Below, piece after piece: positions 1-7,525 of a stretch of DNA of 8,022 nucleotides; positions within the stretch are counted from its first letter, which is position 1, and every line of letters starts with the position of its first letter. Both the position numbers and the translations under genes were made by a program. The DNA comes from Prevotellaceae bacterium (GTDB taxonomy: Bacteria; Bacteroidota; Bacteroidia; Bacteroidales; Bacteroidaceae), in contig JAFLUS010000011.1 in the NCBI GenBank assembly GCA_022508685.1, positions 1-8,022 of the forward strand, in the 5' to 3' direction. The notes beneath the pieces are model-generated. The model ran no database searches. It was not told where the DNA came from and worked only from the letters and a program-made list of their open reading frames with translations.

Positions 1-95
1 GAATAAGTGTCACAAATTGTACATTTTTTCTGAAATAGTGTAAGTAATTGCGCTTGAAAAGTAACGATTGCGTAGTTCGGACGTATCTACATACG
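1..95. other. Unassigned flank at the left edge
   Basis: No supportable gene, promoter or RNA is visible here. The stretch lies beyond the fhs terminator and is moderately AT-rich, with a run of six T at about 24-29. No TAnnTTTG promoter element occurs on either strand. It may be the spacer before a gene outside the window. Confidence 0.4.
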
Positions 96-135
96 AAATC
101 GGTTCCCGAAGCACTTTGTCTTCGGAAACCGACTT
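96..135 (-). terminator. Hairpin terminator of fhs
   Basis: An inverted repeat has arms at 96-111 and 120-135 and an 8-nt loop at 112-119. Read on the plus strand it has two mismatches (98/133 and 105/126). Read as minus-strand RNA both become G-U wobbles, giving 16 uninterrupted pairs, so the structure fits an RNA made from the fhs strand. The minus-strand arms end in a short U run (AUUU) and there is an AAA-rich run just before them, so the U tract is weak but present. It begins 30 nt past the fhs stop codon. It could also work in the other direction, since the plus strand continues with TTTT. Confidence 0.75.
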
Positions 136-137
136 TT

Positions 138-157
138 GTATATAATATATAGGTACG
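138..157. repeat. AT-rich element ending in AGGTAC, copy 1 (fhs 3' flank)
   Basis: The element lies between the fhs stop codon and its terminator. It reads GTATATA followed by ATATATAGGTAC. A near copy, two bases longer in the AT tract, occurs at 2379-2399 in the leader of the SusC gene. The shared 12-mer ATATATAGGTAC is at 145-156 and 2388-2399. In both copies a GC-containing alternating purine/pyrimidine stretch follows (GTATGTGCG here, CGCGCGCG there). Its function is unknown; two copies in intergenic DNA within 2.3 kb suggest a dispersed element of this genome. Confidence 0.45.
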
Positions 158-165
158 TATGTGCG

Positions 166-1833
166 TTACGACAGACCTTCGATTTCGCCGTTGACGATGT
201 CGATGCGTTCTGCTTGCGGAGAACGTGGCAAGCCCGGCATGCGCATGATGTCGCCGGCGATGGCAACGACCATTTCGGCACCGCAGTTGAAGACGAGGTC
301 GCGGATGTTGATGGTGAAGCCTGTCGGACAGCCGTAGGCGGTGGGGTCGGCAGAGAAGGAGTATTGTGTCTTGGCAATGCATACGGCAAACTGGCTGGCG
401 TCGAAGGTGTCGGCTTGCAGCAGTTTCTTTTGTGCGGCTTTGCCGAAGGTGACGTTGTCGGCTCCGTAGACTTTGCGGCATACTTTCTCGATTTTCGTGC
501 GGATGTCGTCGCTGTCGTCGTATGCGAAGCGGAGTGGGGCAGAGGGTTGCTGCTCGATGGTGTCGGTGACGAGTCGTGCGAGTTCCTCGGCTCCTGTTCC
601 GCCTTCGTTGAAGGCGTTGTTGATGGCGAAGCCTACGCCCATTTTCTCGCAGTGTTCGCGCACGAGGCGGAGTTCGTCGTCGGTGTCGTTGGCGAAGCGG
701 TTGAAGGCGACGACGACGGTTTGTCCGAAGCCTTGCAGGTTGCTGATGTGGCGGTCGAGGTTGGCGAGTCCGCGCGTGAGTCCTTCAGCGTTGGGTTCCT
801 TGATGTGTTCGTGGGCTACGCCGCCGTGCATCTTGAGGCCTTGCGTGGTGGCGACGATGACGGTGAGTGCGGGTTGCAGTCCGGCTTTGCGGCATTTGAT
901 GTCGTAGAATTTCTCTGCTCCGAGGTCGGCGCCGAATCCGGCTTCCGTGATGACGTAGTCGGCGAAGGACATGGCAAGGCGTGTGCCGATGACGGAGGAG
1001 CATCCGTGTGCGATGTTGGCGAAGGGGCCGCCGTGCACGGTTGCGGGTGTCTGTTCCGTCGTCTGCACGAGGTTGGGGTGGAGTGCGTCGCGCAGCAGTA
1101 CGCAGATGGCACCGGCTACGCCCATGTCTTTGACGCGGAAGGGTCGGCCGTCGGTGGTGATGCCGAGCAGGATGTTGTCGATGCGTCGGCGCAGGTCGTT
1201 CTCGTCGGTGGCGAGGCAGAGGATGGCCATGATTTCAGACGCGGGCGTGATGTCGAACCCGCTTTCGCCGACGACGCCGTCGGTGCGTGAGCCGAGTCCG
1301 GTGACGATGTTGCGCAGGTTGCGGTCGTTGACGTCGAGCACGCGTTTCCAGAGGACTTCGCGCAGGGCGAAGCCTTCGTCGCGGTGCTGGTAGATGTAGT
1401 TGTCGAGCAGTGCGCTAATCATGTTGTGTGCGGAGGTGATGGCATGGAAGTCGCCTGTGAAGTGCAGGTTGATTTTGTCCATGGGCAGCACCTGTGCGTA
1501 GCCTCCGCCGGCTGCGCCGCCTTTCATGCCGAAGCAGGGCCCGAGCGATGGTTCGCGCAGGGCGACGATGGCGCGTTTGCCGATGCGGGCGAGTCCGAGC
1601 GCGAGTCCGATGCTCACGGTGGTCTTGCCGATGCCGGCTTTGGTGGGTGTGATGGCGGTGACGAGCACAAGGCGGCTTTTGGCTATGCGCTCTTCATCGA
1701 TGAGGCTTCCGGGCACTTTGGCGATGTGTTTGCCATACTGTTCGAGCAACTCGGTGGGGATGCCGACTTGTGTGGCGATGTCGGCGATGGGTGCCAATTG
1801 GCACTCACGTGCAATCTGAATGTCTGTTTTCAT
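166..1833 (-). CDS. fhs: Formate--tetrahydrofolate ligase
   Basis: This cytosolic enzyme (EC 6.3.4.3) joins formate to tetrahydrofolate with ATP, giving 10-formyl-tetrahydrofolate for purine synthesis and formylation of initiator tRNA. The 555-residue product has the usual family length. Visible motifs are the P-loop [11 protein letters not shown] (62-72), the family signature [11 protein letters not shown] (102-112) with REPSLGP before it (93-99), [13 protein letters not shown] (125-137), the second signature [12 protein letters not shown] (327-338), and the C-terminal MPGLP loop (532-536). The start at 1833 ([10 protein letters not shown]) was chosen because conserved sequence begins there and because a TATCTTTG promoter element lies only 26 bases upstream. 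An in-frame start at 1962 would place the promoter inside the gene and add 43 unconserved residues. It stands alone on its strand with its own promoter and terminator. The P-loop has Ile where many family members have Glu (AGEGKTT), and the second signature has Gln-Gly where the textbook form has Arg-Ala; the Walker A pattern itself is intact. Confidence 0.97.
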   Translation of the reverse strand: MKTDIQIARECQLAPIADIATQVGIPTELLEQYGKHIAKVPGSLIDEERIAKSRLVLVTAITPTKAGIGKTTVSIGLALGLARIGKRAIVALREPSLGPCFGMKGGAAGGGYAQVLPMDKINLHFTGDFHAITSAHNMISALLDNYIYQHRDEGFALREVLWKRVLDVNDRNLRNIVTGLGSRTDGVVGESGFDITPASEIMAILCLATDENDLRRRIDNILLGITTDGRPFRVKDMGVAGAICVLLRDALHPNLVQTTEQTPATVHGGPFANIAHGCSSVIGTRLAMSFADYVITEAGFGADLGAEKFYDIKCRKAGLQPALTVIVATTQGLKMHGGVAHEHIKEPNAEGLTRGLANLDRHISNLQGFGQTVVVAFNRFANDTDDELRLVREHCEKMGVGFAINNAFNEGGTGAEELARLVTDTIEQQPSAPLRFAYDDSDDIRTKIEKVCRKVYGADNVTFGKAAQKKLLQADTFDASQFAVCIAKTQYSFSADPTAYGCPTGFTINIRDLVFNCGAEMVVAIAGDIMRMPGLPRSPQAERIDIVNGEIEGLS

Positions 1834-1858
1834 CCTTTGGGTGAATTGGTTTCGCGGA

Positions 1859-1889
1859 CAAAGATAGGAAAAAAAGTTAGAAATGGAAA
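1859..1889 (-). promoter_or_regulatory. Bacteroides-type promoter of fhs
   Basis: On the minus strand, TATCTTTG (1866 down to 1859) matches the Bacteroides -7 consensus TAnnTTTG exactly. TTTC (1889 to 1886) lies 19 bases upstream, the known spacing for the -33 element TTTG, with one mismatch. Transcription would start near 1852, leaving a leader of about 20 nt before the ATG at 1833. This position also settles the fhs start codon. Confidence 0.75.
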
Positions 1890-2067
1890 GTTGTGCATGA
1901 TTTTTATGCTGCGTGGGTGGTGTTTTTTCTGCTTTTGCGTGCAGAAACGTCGGTTTCGCCAAATGGAGCCGTCATGGGTGGTTTTTAATTTATTCATTTA
2001 CTGATGTTTATGGATGTGGAATTTTGTGTTGCGTCTGTCGGAAAATTGGTGCGCATTCCCGTGTTTT

Positions 2068-2155
2068 TTCTGATGCGTCAGAATGAAGATTGCGACGCAT
2101 CGGAATGAATTTTGCGATGCGTGGCAATGAAACTTGTGATGCGTCGCAATTTCTG
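2068..2155. repeat. Array of four 22-bp units, each with a 16-bp dyad
   Basis: Four head-to-tail units of exactly 22 bases start at 2068, 2090, 2112 and 2134. Neighbouring units match at 15 to 16 of 22 positions. The first 16 bases of each unit form a dyad with 6-base arms around a 4-base centre, for example TTCTGA-TGCG-TCAGAA (2068-2083); the first three units end in TGAANN. Arm positions change together: position 3/14 is C-G in unit 1 and G-C in units 3 and 4, and position 4/13 is T-A in unit 1 and C-G in units 2 and 3. No unit has more than one non-matching arm pair. An isolated half-match (TTGTGTTGCGTC, 2024-2035) lies exactly two periods upstream. The array may be a row of protein-binding sites, RNA hairpins, or a genomic repeat; I cannot tell which. 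Confidence 0.8.
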
Positions 2156-2297
2156 TATGGTCGAAGTGGTGGCAAAATGTTAATAAATTCACACAAAAAA
2201 TCGGTGTTTTGAAGAATATTTATCTCATTTTGTAGGCTGTGATGTTAAAAGTGTAAGTTTTTTTAAGGTTTGTACTCTTTATTTCAATATTTTTGGC

Positions 2298-2305
2298 TAA
2301 CTTTG
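2298..2305 (+). promoter_or_regulatory. -7 element of the SusC operon promoter
   Basis: TAACTTTG is an exact match to the Bacteroides -7 consensus TAnnTTTG, and it is followed by GCACCCC. The -33 element is poor: the nearest TTTG (2269-2272) is 25 bases upstream rather than 19 to 21. Such a promoter often needs an activator or a different sigma factor, but that is inference. Transcription would begin near 2312 and leave a leader of about 180 nt. Confidence 0.65.
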
Positions 2306-2336
2306 CACCCCGAAATTAAACTATCTTAACAGATGG

Positions 2337-2408
2337 TCGCGCGCGAACGCTCATTTTCTCGAGAATAGGTGTATGCGTGTATATATTATATATAGGTACC
2401 GCGCGCGA
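2337..2408 (+). other. Structured leader with nested inverted repeats
   Basis: A 9-base GC-rich inverted repeat (TCGCGCGCG at 2337-2345, CGCGCGCGA at 2400-2408) encloses 54 bases. Inside are a second pairing (ACGC 2347-2350 with GCGT 2375-2378) spanning the palindrome TTCTCGAGAA (2356-2365), and an AT hairpin (2380-2385 with 2389-2394, loop of 3). Together they could form a three-way junction in the mRNA leader. A small hairpin GCAC-GACAA-GTGC follows at 2416-2428. I match this to no known riboswitch or RNA family. The CGCG runs are also self-complementary, so other folds are possible. Confidence 0.45.
2379..2400. repeat. AT-rich element ending in AGGTAC, copy 2 (SusC leader)
   Basis: This is the second copy of the element found downstream of fhs at 138-157, sharing GTATATA at one end and ATATATAGGTAC at the other. 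Here it forms the inner AT hairpin of the leader structure and runs straight into the second CGCGCGCGA arm. The same strand relative to the window is used in both copies, so relative to the flanking genes one lies sense in a leader and the other antisense in a 3' flank. Confidence 0.45.
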
Positions 2409-2489
2409 GGGATAGGCACGACAAGTGCAGTCAATAAGTATAAAGGTAAAAAGAAATATTTATCATTATTCATTTAAATAAGAAAGAGA

Positions 2490-5400
2490 ATGGGAAAAAG
2501 ATTCATGATGATGTTGAGCCTTCTGCTGCTCGTATGCGGGCTGGCGCAGGCTCAAACGAAAATCACAGGTACCGTTGTCTTTGCGGATGACAATGAACCC
2601 GCCATGGGTGCGAGCGTCCTTGTAGTGGGCACGAGCCATGGCGTCGTCACGGACGGCAACGGTAAGTTCACCGTGACGCTTCCTGCAGGACAAACGAAGT
2701 TGCGTATCTCGTTCATGGGAATGGAGACTCAGACGGTCACCGCACGCAACGGCATGAAGGTAAGCCTGAAATCGAGTGCATCGACCACGCTGAACGACGT
2801 CGTCGTAACGGGTCTGCAGAGCGTGGACAAGCGATTGTTCACGGGTGCTGCAGTGAAGGTGGATGCAGAAAAAGCCAAAATCGACGGTATTGCCGACATC
2901 AGCCGCTCGCTCGAAGGACGCGTGGCCGGTGTGTCGGTGCAGAACGTGTCGGGTACGTTCGGTACGGCACCGAAAATCCGTGTGCGTGGTGCAACGTCAA
3001 TCTATGGTAGCAGTAAGCCGCTGTGGGTGGTCGACGGTGTCATCATGGAAGACGTAACCGACGTCGATGCCGACCAACTTTCGTCGGGTGACGCCGTGAC
3101 GCTGATTTCGAGCGCCATTGCCGGACTCAACAGCGACGACATCGAATCGTTCCAAATCCTGAAGGACGGTAGTGCAACCTCTATCTATGGTGCACGCGCC
3201 ATGTCGGGTGTCATCGTCGTGACCACGAAGAAAGGTAAGGCAGGTACGACCCGCATCAGTTATACCGGTGAATACACCATGCGCCTGAAGCCGAGTTACC
3301 ACGATTTCAACATCATGAACTCGCAGGACCAGATGGGTATCTACCAAGAAATGGAAAACAATGGTCTGATTTCCTTCAGCCGCACCTATCGTGCAGCCAG
3401 CAGCGGTGTATATGGCAAGATGTACCAGTTGATGAACACCTACAACCCGGCAACGGGCGGCTACATGCTGGAAAACACCACCGAGGCCAAGTATAAATAT
3501 CTGCGTGCTGCCGAAATGCGCAACACGGACTGGTTCGACGAACTGTTCTCGAACAGCATCTCGATGAACCACTCTGTCAGCATGTCGACCGGTACGGAGA
3601 AGGCGCAGTACTACGCATCGTTCTCGCTCATGGACGACCCGGGATGGACGGAACAGAGCAAGGTGAAGCGCTACACGGCAAACATCAACGCCAACTACAA
3701 TGTCAGCAAGAAGGTGACGGTGAACATGATTGCCAACACGGCATATCGTAACCAACGTGCACCGGGTACGACAAGTTACGCCACCGACCCCTTCACCGGA
3801 GCATCGTCGCGCGACTTCGACATCAACCCCTATTCCTATGCGTTGAACTCGTCGCGTACACTCGACCCCCACACGTTCTACCAACGCAATTTTGCTCCGT
3901 TCAACATCCACAACGAATTGGCAAACAACTTCATCGACCTCGACGTGTTCGACCTGAAATTCCAAGCCGAACTGAAGTACAAGCCCATCCGTACCGTTGA
4001 ACTCTCCGTACTCGGAGCCTACAAGGTGTCGGCAACCAGCCAAGCCAACCAAATTCGCGAAAACTCGAACATGGCCATGTCTTTCCGTGCGATGGACGAC
4101 GCCACGATGCGCGATGCCAACAACTGGCTGTACACCGACCCCGATGAAGCCAACACGCTCCCCGTATCGGTACTGCCCAATGGTGGTTTCTACAACGAAG
4201 ACCACTACTCGCTGAAGGCTTACGACTTCCGCGCAACGGCAAGTTATAACGACGTGTACAATGAAGACCACATCCTCAACGTCTTCGGAGGTATGGAACT
4301 GAACAACACCGACCGTCGCCACACCAACTGGCAAGGTGTCGGCATGCAGTACGACATGGGTTACCTGCCCAACTACGACTACCTCTACTTCAAGCAAGGC
4401 GTTGAAGAAAACAACCTCTACTACGGCCTGTCGAACACGTACAACCGCGAAGTGTCATTCTTCGGAACGTCAACCTACTCGTGGAAAGGCCGCTACATCA
4501 TCAACGGAACCATGCGCTACGAAGGCTCCAACCGCCTCGGCAAGGCAACGTCTGCACGTTGGTTGCCCACATGGAACGTGTCGGGAGCATGGAACGCACA
4601 CGAAGAAACATGGTTCGAAAACCTGAAACCGACATTCAGCCACGCAACGCTGAAGGCATCTTACTCGCTCACCGGTGACAAACCTGCGGTAACCAACTCG
4701 CAAGTCATCATCACGGCATACAACCCGTGGCGTCCGTTCGGAGGCGACAAGGAATCAGGTCTTGAAATCTACGACATCGCCAACCCCGACCTGACGTATG
4801 AAAAGAAACACGAGTTCAACCTCGGTGTCGACCTCGGTTTCCTCGACAACCGTCTGAACGTGACATTCGACTGGTATCGCCGTAACAACTACGACCTCAT
4901 CGGTCCGCGCACGACAACCGGTACGAAGGGTGTGATTACGGAATACGCCAACGTTGCATCGATGAAGTCCTATGGTGAAGAACTCTCGATTTCGTCGAAG
5001 AACATCGTCAACAAAGACTTCCAATGGTCGACCGACTTCATCTTCTCACACGTGAAGACCAAGGTGACGAAGTTGGAAAGCGCAACGACGCAAATCTATG
5101 AAATGATTAGCCAGACCGGTTTCACGATGAAGGGCTATCCCTACCGCTCACTCTTCTCGATGGACTTCAAGGGACTGAACGCACAAGGTATGCCGACCTT
5201 CGTCAACGAAGCAGGCGAAATCGTGACCAGCGACATCGACTTCCAGTCGAACGTACTCGACCACTTGGTATACGAAGGACCGACCGACCCCACTATCACA
5301 GGTTCGTTGGGTAACACCTTCTCGTGGAAGAACTGGCACCTGAACGTGTTCATCACCTACGCATTCGGCAACGTCGTTCGTCTCGACCCTGCATTCTATG

Positions 5401-5804
5401 CAAGTTATTCTGACCTCGACGCCATGCCGAAGGAATTCAAGAACCGCTGGACAGTGCCCGGCGACGAAAAGCGCACGGACATCCCTGCCATCGCCGACCT
5501 CCGCACCATTCAGCAAGACGGTCTCTTGAGCCTTGCATTCAACGCATACAACAAATCTACGGCACGCATTGCAAAGGGCGATTTCATCCGAATGAAAGAA
5601 ATTTCATTGGCATACGACTTCCCCAAGAGTTGGATTAGCCATCTGGGATTGAGTTCTGCAAGTGCTAAATTGCAAGCCACCAACCTTTTCCTCATCTATG
5701 CGGACAAGAAACTCTACGGACAAGACCCCGAATTCTGGAATACGGGTGGTGTGGCAATCCCGATGCCGAAACAATTCACCTTTACGCTTCGACTCGGACT
5801 CTGA
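2490..5804 (+). CDS. SusC/RagA-type TonB-dependent outer-membrane transporter
   Basis: The 1104-residue protein is a TonB-dependent porin that imports a ligand captured by its SusD partner. Residues 1-21 are a signal peptide ending in AQA before Gln22. Residues 23-97 are a carboxypeptidase-regulatory-like beta-sandwich domain (ITGTVV ... GVVTDGNGKFTV), typical of SusC proteins. A TonB-box-like LNDVVVTG follows at 101-108. The plug spans roughly 115-250 and includes RVRGATSIYG (164-173), PLWVVDGVIMEDV (177-189) and the family hallmark LKDGSATSIYGARAMSGVIV (224-243). The rest is a beta-barrel rich in aromatic and Asn residues. No STN domain is present, so there is no sign of direct anti-sigma signalling. 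The last strand ends FTFTLRLGL, with Leu rather than the more usual terminal aromatic. The start has a purine-rich AGAAAGAG just upstream. It is the first gene of the operon, followed after 45 nt by the SusD gene. The substrate cannot be inferred from the sequence. Confidence 0.96.
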   Translation: MGKRFMMMLSLLLLVCGLAQAQTKITGTVVFADDNEPAMGASVLVVGTSHGVVTDGNGKFTVTLPAGQTKLRISFMGMETQTVTARNGMKVSLKSSASTTLNDVVVTGLQSVDKRLFTGAAVKVDAEKAKIDGIADISRSLEGRVAGVSVQNVSGTFGTAPKIRVRGATSIYGSSKPLWVVDGVIMEDVTDVDADQLSSGDAVTLISSAIAGLNSDDIESFQILKDGSATSIYGARAMSGVIVVTTKKGKAGTTRISYTGEYTMRLKPSYHDFNIMNSQDQMGIYQEMENNGLISFSRTYRAASSGVYGKMYQLMNTYNPATGGYMLENTTEAKYKYLRAAEMRNTDWFDELFSNSISMNHSVSMSTGTEKAQYYASFSLMDDPGWTEQSKVKRYTANINANYNVSKKVTVNMIANTAYRNQRAPGTTSYATDPFTGASSRDFDINPYSYALNSSRTLDPHTFYQRNFAPFNIHNELANNFIDLDVFDLKFQAELKYKPIRTVELSVLGAYKVSATSQANQIRENSNMAMSFRAMDDATMRDANNWLYTDPDEANTLPVSVLPNGGFYNEDHYSLKAYDFRATASYNDVYNEDHILNVFGGMELNNTDRRHTNWQGVGMQYDMGYLPNYDYLYFKQGVEENNLYYGLSNTYNREVSFFGTSTYSWKGRYIINGTMRYEGSNRLGKATSARWLPTWNVSGAWNAHEETWFENLKPTFSHATLKASYSLTGDKPAVTNSQVIITAYNPWRPFGGDKESGLEIYDIANPDLTYEKKHEFNLGVDLGFLDNRLNVTFDWYRRNNYDLIGPRTTTGTKGVITEYANVASMKSYGEELSISSKNIVNKDFQWSTDFIFSHVKTKVTKLESATTQIYEMISQTGFTMKGYPYRSLFSMDFKGLNAQGMPTFVNEAGEIVTSDIDFQSNVLDHLVYEGPTDPTITGSLGNTFSWKNWHLNVFITYAFGNVVRLDPAFYASYSDLDAMPKEFKNRWTVPGDEKRTDIPAIADLRTIQQDGLLSLAFNAYNKSTARIAKGDFIRMKEISLAYDFPKSWISHLGLSSASAKLQATNLFLIYADKKLYGQDPEFWNTGGVAIPMPKQFTFTLRLGL

Positions 5805-5849
5805 TGAAGTCTGAATGTTTGAAGGATAAGAAACGTGTAAAACATAAGG

Positions 5850-7511
5850 ATGATAAAGAATATGAATAAATATATAGGATTATCAATCGTCGCACTTTCC
5901 ATGCTGTTCGTCAGTTGCAACGACTGGCTCGACAAATTGCCTGACGACCGTGCTACGGTAAATACAGAGGAGAAAGTTGCATACTTGCTCGTCAATGCGT
6001 ATGCTACCCACTCGGTAGACTTCATGATGGAGCAAAGTTCCGACAACGTGGTTGACAATGGAAGCGTATATCCATACAGCATCGACCAAACGTTCATGTA
6101 CTCATGGACGCCGATTGAAGCACAAGGTAATGACGACCCCTATTCAGTGTGGACGAGCCATTATCTGTCAGTAGCCGTTGCCAATGAATGTCTTGCAGCC
6201 ATCGACAAGATGGGCAATCCCGCAAGCCTGAACGGCGAAAAGGCTGAAGCACTGCTCTGCCGCGCATACTCCGTATTCCGCCTGAGCAACGCCTTCTGTA
6301 TGGCTTACGACCCCGAAAAAGCCGACCACTATCTCGGTCTGCCCTATCCGACAGAATCGGGCGTGGAAATCACCGACCGCGGAACGTTGGCTGAATTGTA
6401 TGCGAAAATCAATCACGACATCGAAGAAGCCCTTCCGTTGCTCGACGACGCTCACTTGACCGTGCCGAAGTACCACTTCAACACGAAGGCTGCCTATGCT
6501 TTCGCAGCACGCTTCAACCTCTATTATCACAACTACGAACGTGCAATCCGTTACGCAACCATGGTGTTGGGTGACAAGCCTGCTTCACAACTCCGTAACC
6601 TCGAAAGTTACATGACGTTGGCAGGTAGCGAAGACATTTGCAACGCTTATCTGCGCACTTCCGAGCCGGCAAACCTGATGATGCAGACGGCTTATTCGAC
6701 ACTGGGTCGTGCACCCTTCTCCTACAGCCGTTATGCCAGCAACTACGACATCGTTGCCTACGAATTGATTTGGCCTAAAATGCCATGGGGTAGCGGCTCT
6801 TCCGACAACACGCTGTACTATTCGCACATGCTCTATGGTACCAACCAAGGTGTAGCCTTCCCGAAATTGTACGAACAATTCGAAATCAAGGACAAGGTGC
6901 TGCAGACTGGTTATCCGCACATCGTAGACGCCGTGTTCACGACCGACGAAACCTTGTTGGTACGTGCCGAAGCCTATGCACTCCGCAACAAGGCTGAACT
7001 GAACGACGTAGAGAACGCATTGGCTGACATCAACCTTTGGATTGGAAGCCATTGTGAAGAGAAAAATGGTAGTGCACGCCGTCCGGTCATGACCGAAGCA
7101 TTGGTAGACACCACGATGAACAACATCGACTACATGGACACAATTCCTACAACAGGTCGTTCGCGCACGATTAAGAAGCACCTGCATCCGCAAGGCTTCA
7201 CCATCGACGAAGAAGGCAGCACGCAAGAGTGTCTCCTCCAGTTCATCCTCCACCTCCGTCGTATGGAAACATGGCAACAAGGACTCCGCTTCCAAGATAT
7301 CAAGCGTTATGGTATTCCGTTCAGCCACACGGTAGACGGTGCGCCCGCACTCATCTTCCTCTCCGGCGACCCGCGCGGTGCCATTCAGTTGCCGTCCGAA
7401 GTGATTGCAGCAGGTCTTGCACCTAACGACTACACCGTCCCGGAAACGGCACTGCCTGCCCCCGACGACGAAAGTAATGCTGCGAAGACAAGACGTTACA
7501 CCGGAAACTAA
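5850..7511 (+). CDS. SusD/RagB-type surface lipoprotein
   Basis: This 553-residue lipoprotein is the ligand-binding lid of the SusC transporter. The signal peptide ends in the lipobox LFVSC with lipidated Cys23, followed by NDWLD, whose acidic residues fit surface export in Bacteroidetes. SusD-type helices are visible: EALLCRAYSVFRLSNAF (133-149), KAAYAFAARFNLYYHNYERA (213-232), and LLVRAEAYALRNKAELNDVE (369-388), matching the helical repeat scaffold. The C-terminal part has HLRRMETWQQGLRFQDIKRY (468-487), equivalent to the conserved RR.E...EG.R..D..R segment, then DPRGAIQLPSEVIAAGL (507-523), a variant of the usual closing motif. The last 20 or so residues are polar and probably disordered. 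Translation may instead start at Met5 (5862), which gives a more typical MNKYIGL signal peptide and lies 11 bases after AAGGA (5846-5850). The next gene starts 14 nt after the stop. The ligand is unknown. Confidence 0.94.
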   Translation: MIKNMNKYIGLSIVALSMLFVSCNDWLDKLPDDRATVNTEEKVAYLLVNAYATHSVDFMMEQSSDNVVDNGSVYPYSIDQTFMYSWTPIEAQGNDDPYSVWTSHYLSVAVANECLAAIDKMGNPASLNGEKAEALLCRAYSVFRLSNAFCMAYDPEKADHYLGLPYPTESGVEITDRGTLAELYAKINHDIEEALPLLDDAHLTVPKYHFNTKAAYAFAARFNLYYHNYERAIRYATMVLGDKPASQLRNLESYMTLAGSEDICNAYLRTSEPANLMMQTAYSTLGRAPFSYSRYASNYDIVAYELIWPKMPWGSGSSDNTLYYSHMLYGTNQGVAFPKLYEQFEIKDKVLQTGYPHIVDAVFTTDETLLVRAEAYALRNKAELNDVENALADINLWIGSHCEEKNGSARRPVMTEALVDTTMNNIDYMDTIPTTGRSRTIKKHLHPQGFTIDEEGSTQECLLQFILHLRRMETWQQGLRFQDIKRYGIPFSHTVDGAPALIFLSGDPRGAIQLPSEVIAAGLAPNDYTVPETALPAPDDESNAAKTRRYTGN

Positions 7512-7525
7512 AAAACAAGACCAAG

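Larger units (their letters stand above)
1834..2489. other. Divergent intergenic region between fhs and the SusC gene
   Basis: There is no protein gene in these 656 bases that I can support. In order it holds the fhs promoter (1859-1889), a stretch without clear signals (1890-2067), a four-unit dyad repeat array (2068-2155), an AT-rich stretch without clear signals (2156-2297), the promoter for the plus-strand operon (2298-2305), and a structured leader. The open frames on the minus strand across 1998-2196 run through the repeat array, have no start signals and look non-coding. Confidence 0.7.

Noticed and set aside
136..1290. Long plus-strand open frame (384 codons) opposite fhs
   Set aside because: It is fully antisense to a strongly conserved enzyme, has a valine-, alanine- and glycine-rich composition typical of a mirrored GC-rich gene, and its start lies in the AT repeat and terminator region.
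1834..1962. N-terminal extension of fhs to an upstream in-frame ATG at 1962
   Set aside because: The added 43 residues are not family-like, and the TATCTTTG promoter element lies inside the extension.
2068..2155. CRISPR array
   Set aside because: There are no unique spacers: the 22-bp period is occupied entirely by the drifting repeat itself, and no cas gene is nearby.
2008..2196. Small minus-strand frames over the dyad array
   Set aside because: Their translation is dictated by the repeat, with no start context and no resemblance to a known protein.
2997..4397. Long minus-strand open frame (466 codons) inside the SusC gene
   Set aside because: It is antisense to the conserved SusC coding region, and its low-complexity, valine-rich translation reflects codon bias of the true gene. 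There is no promoter or start signal.
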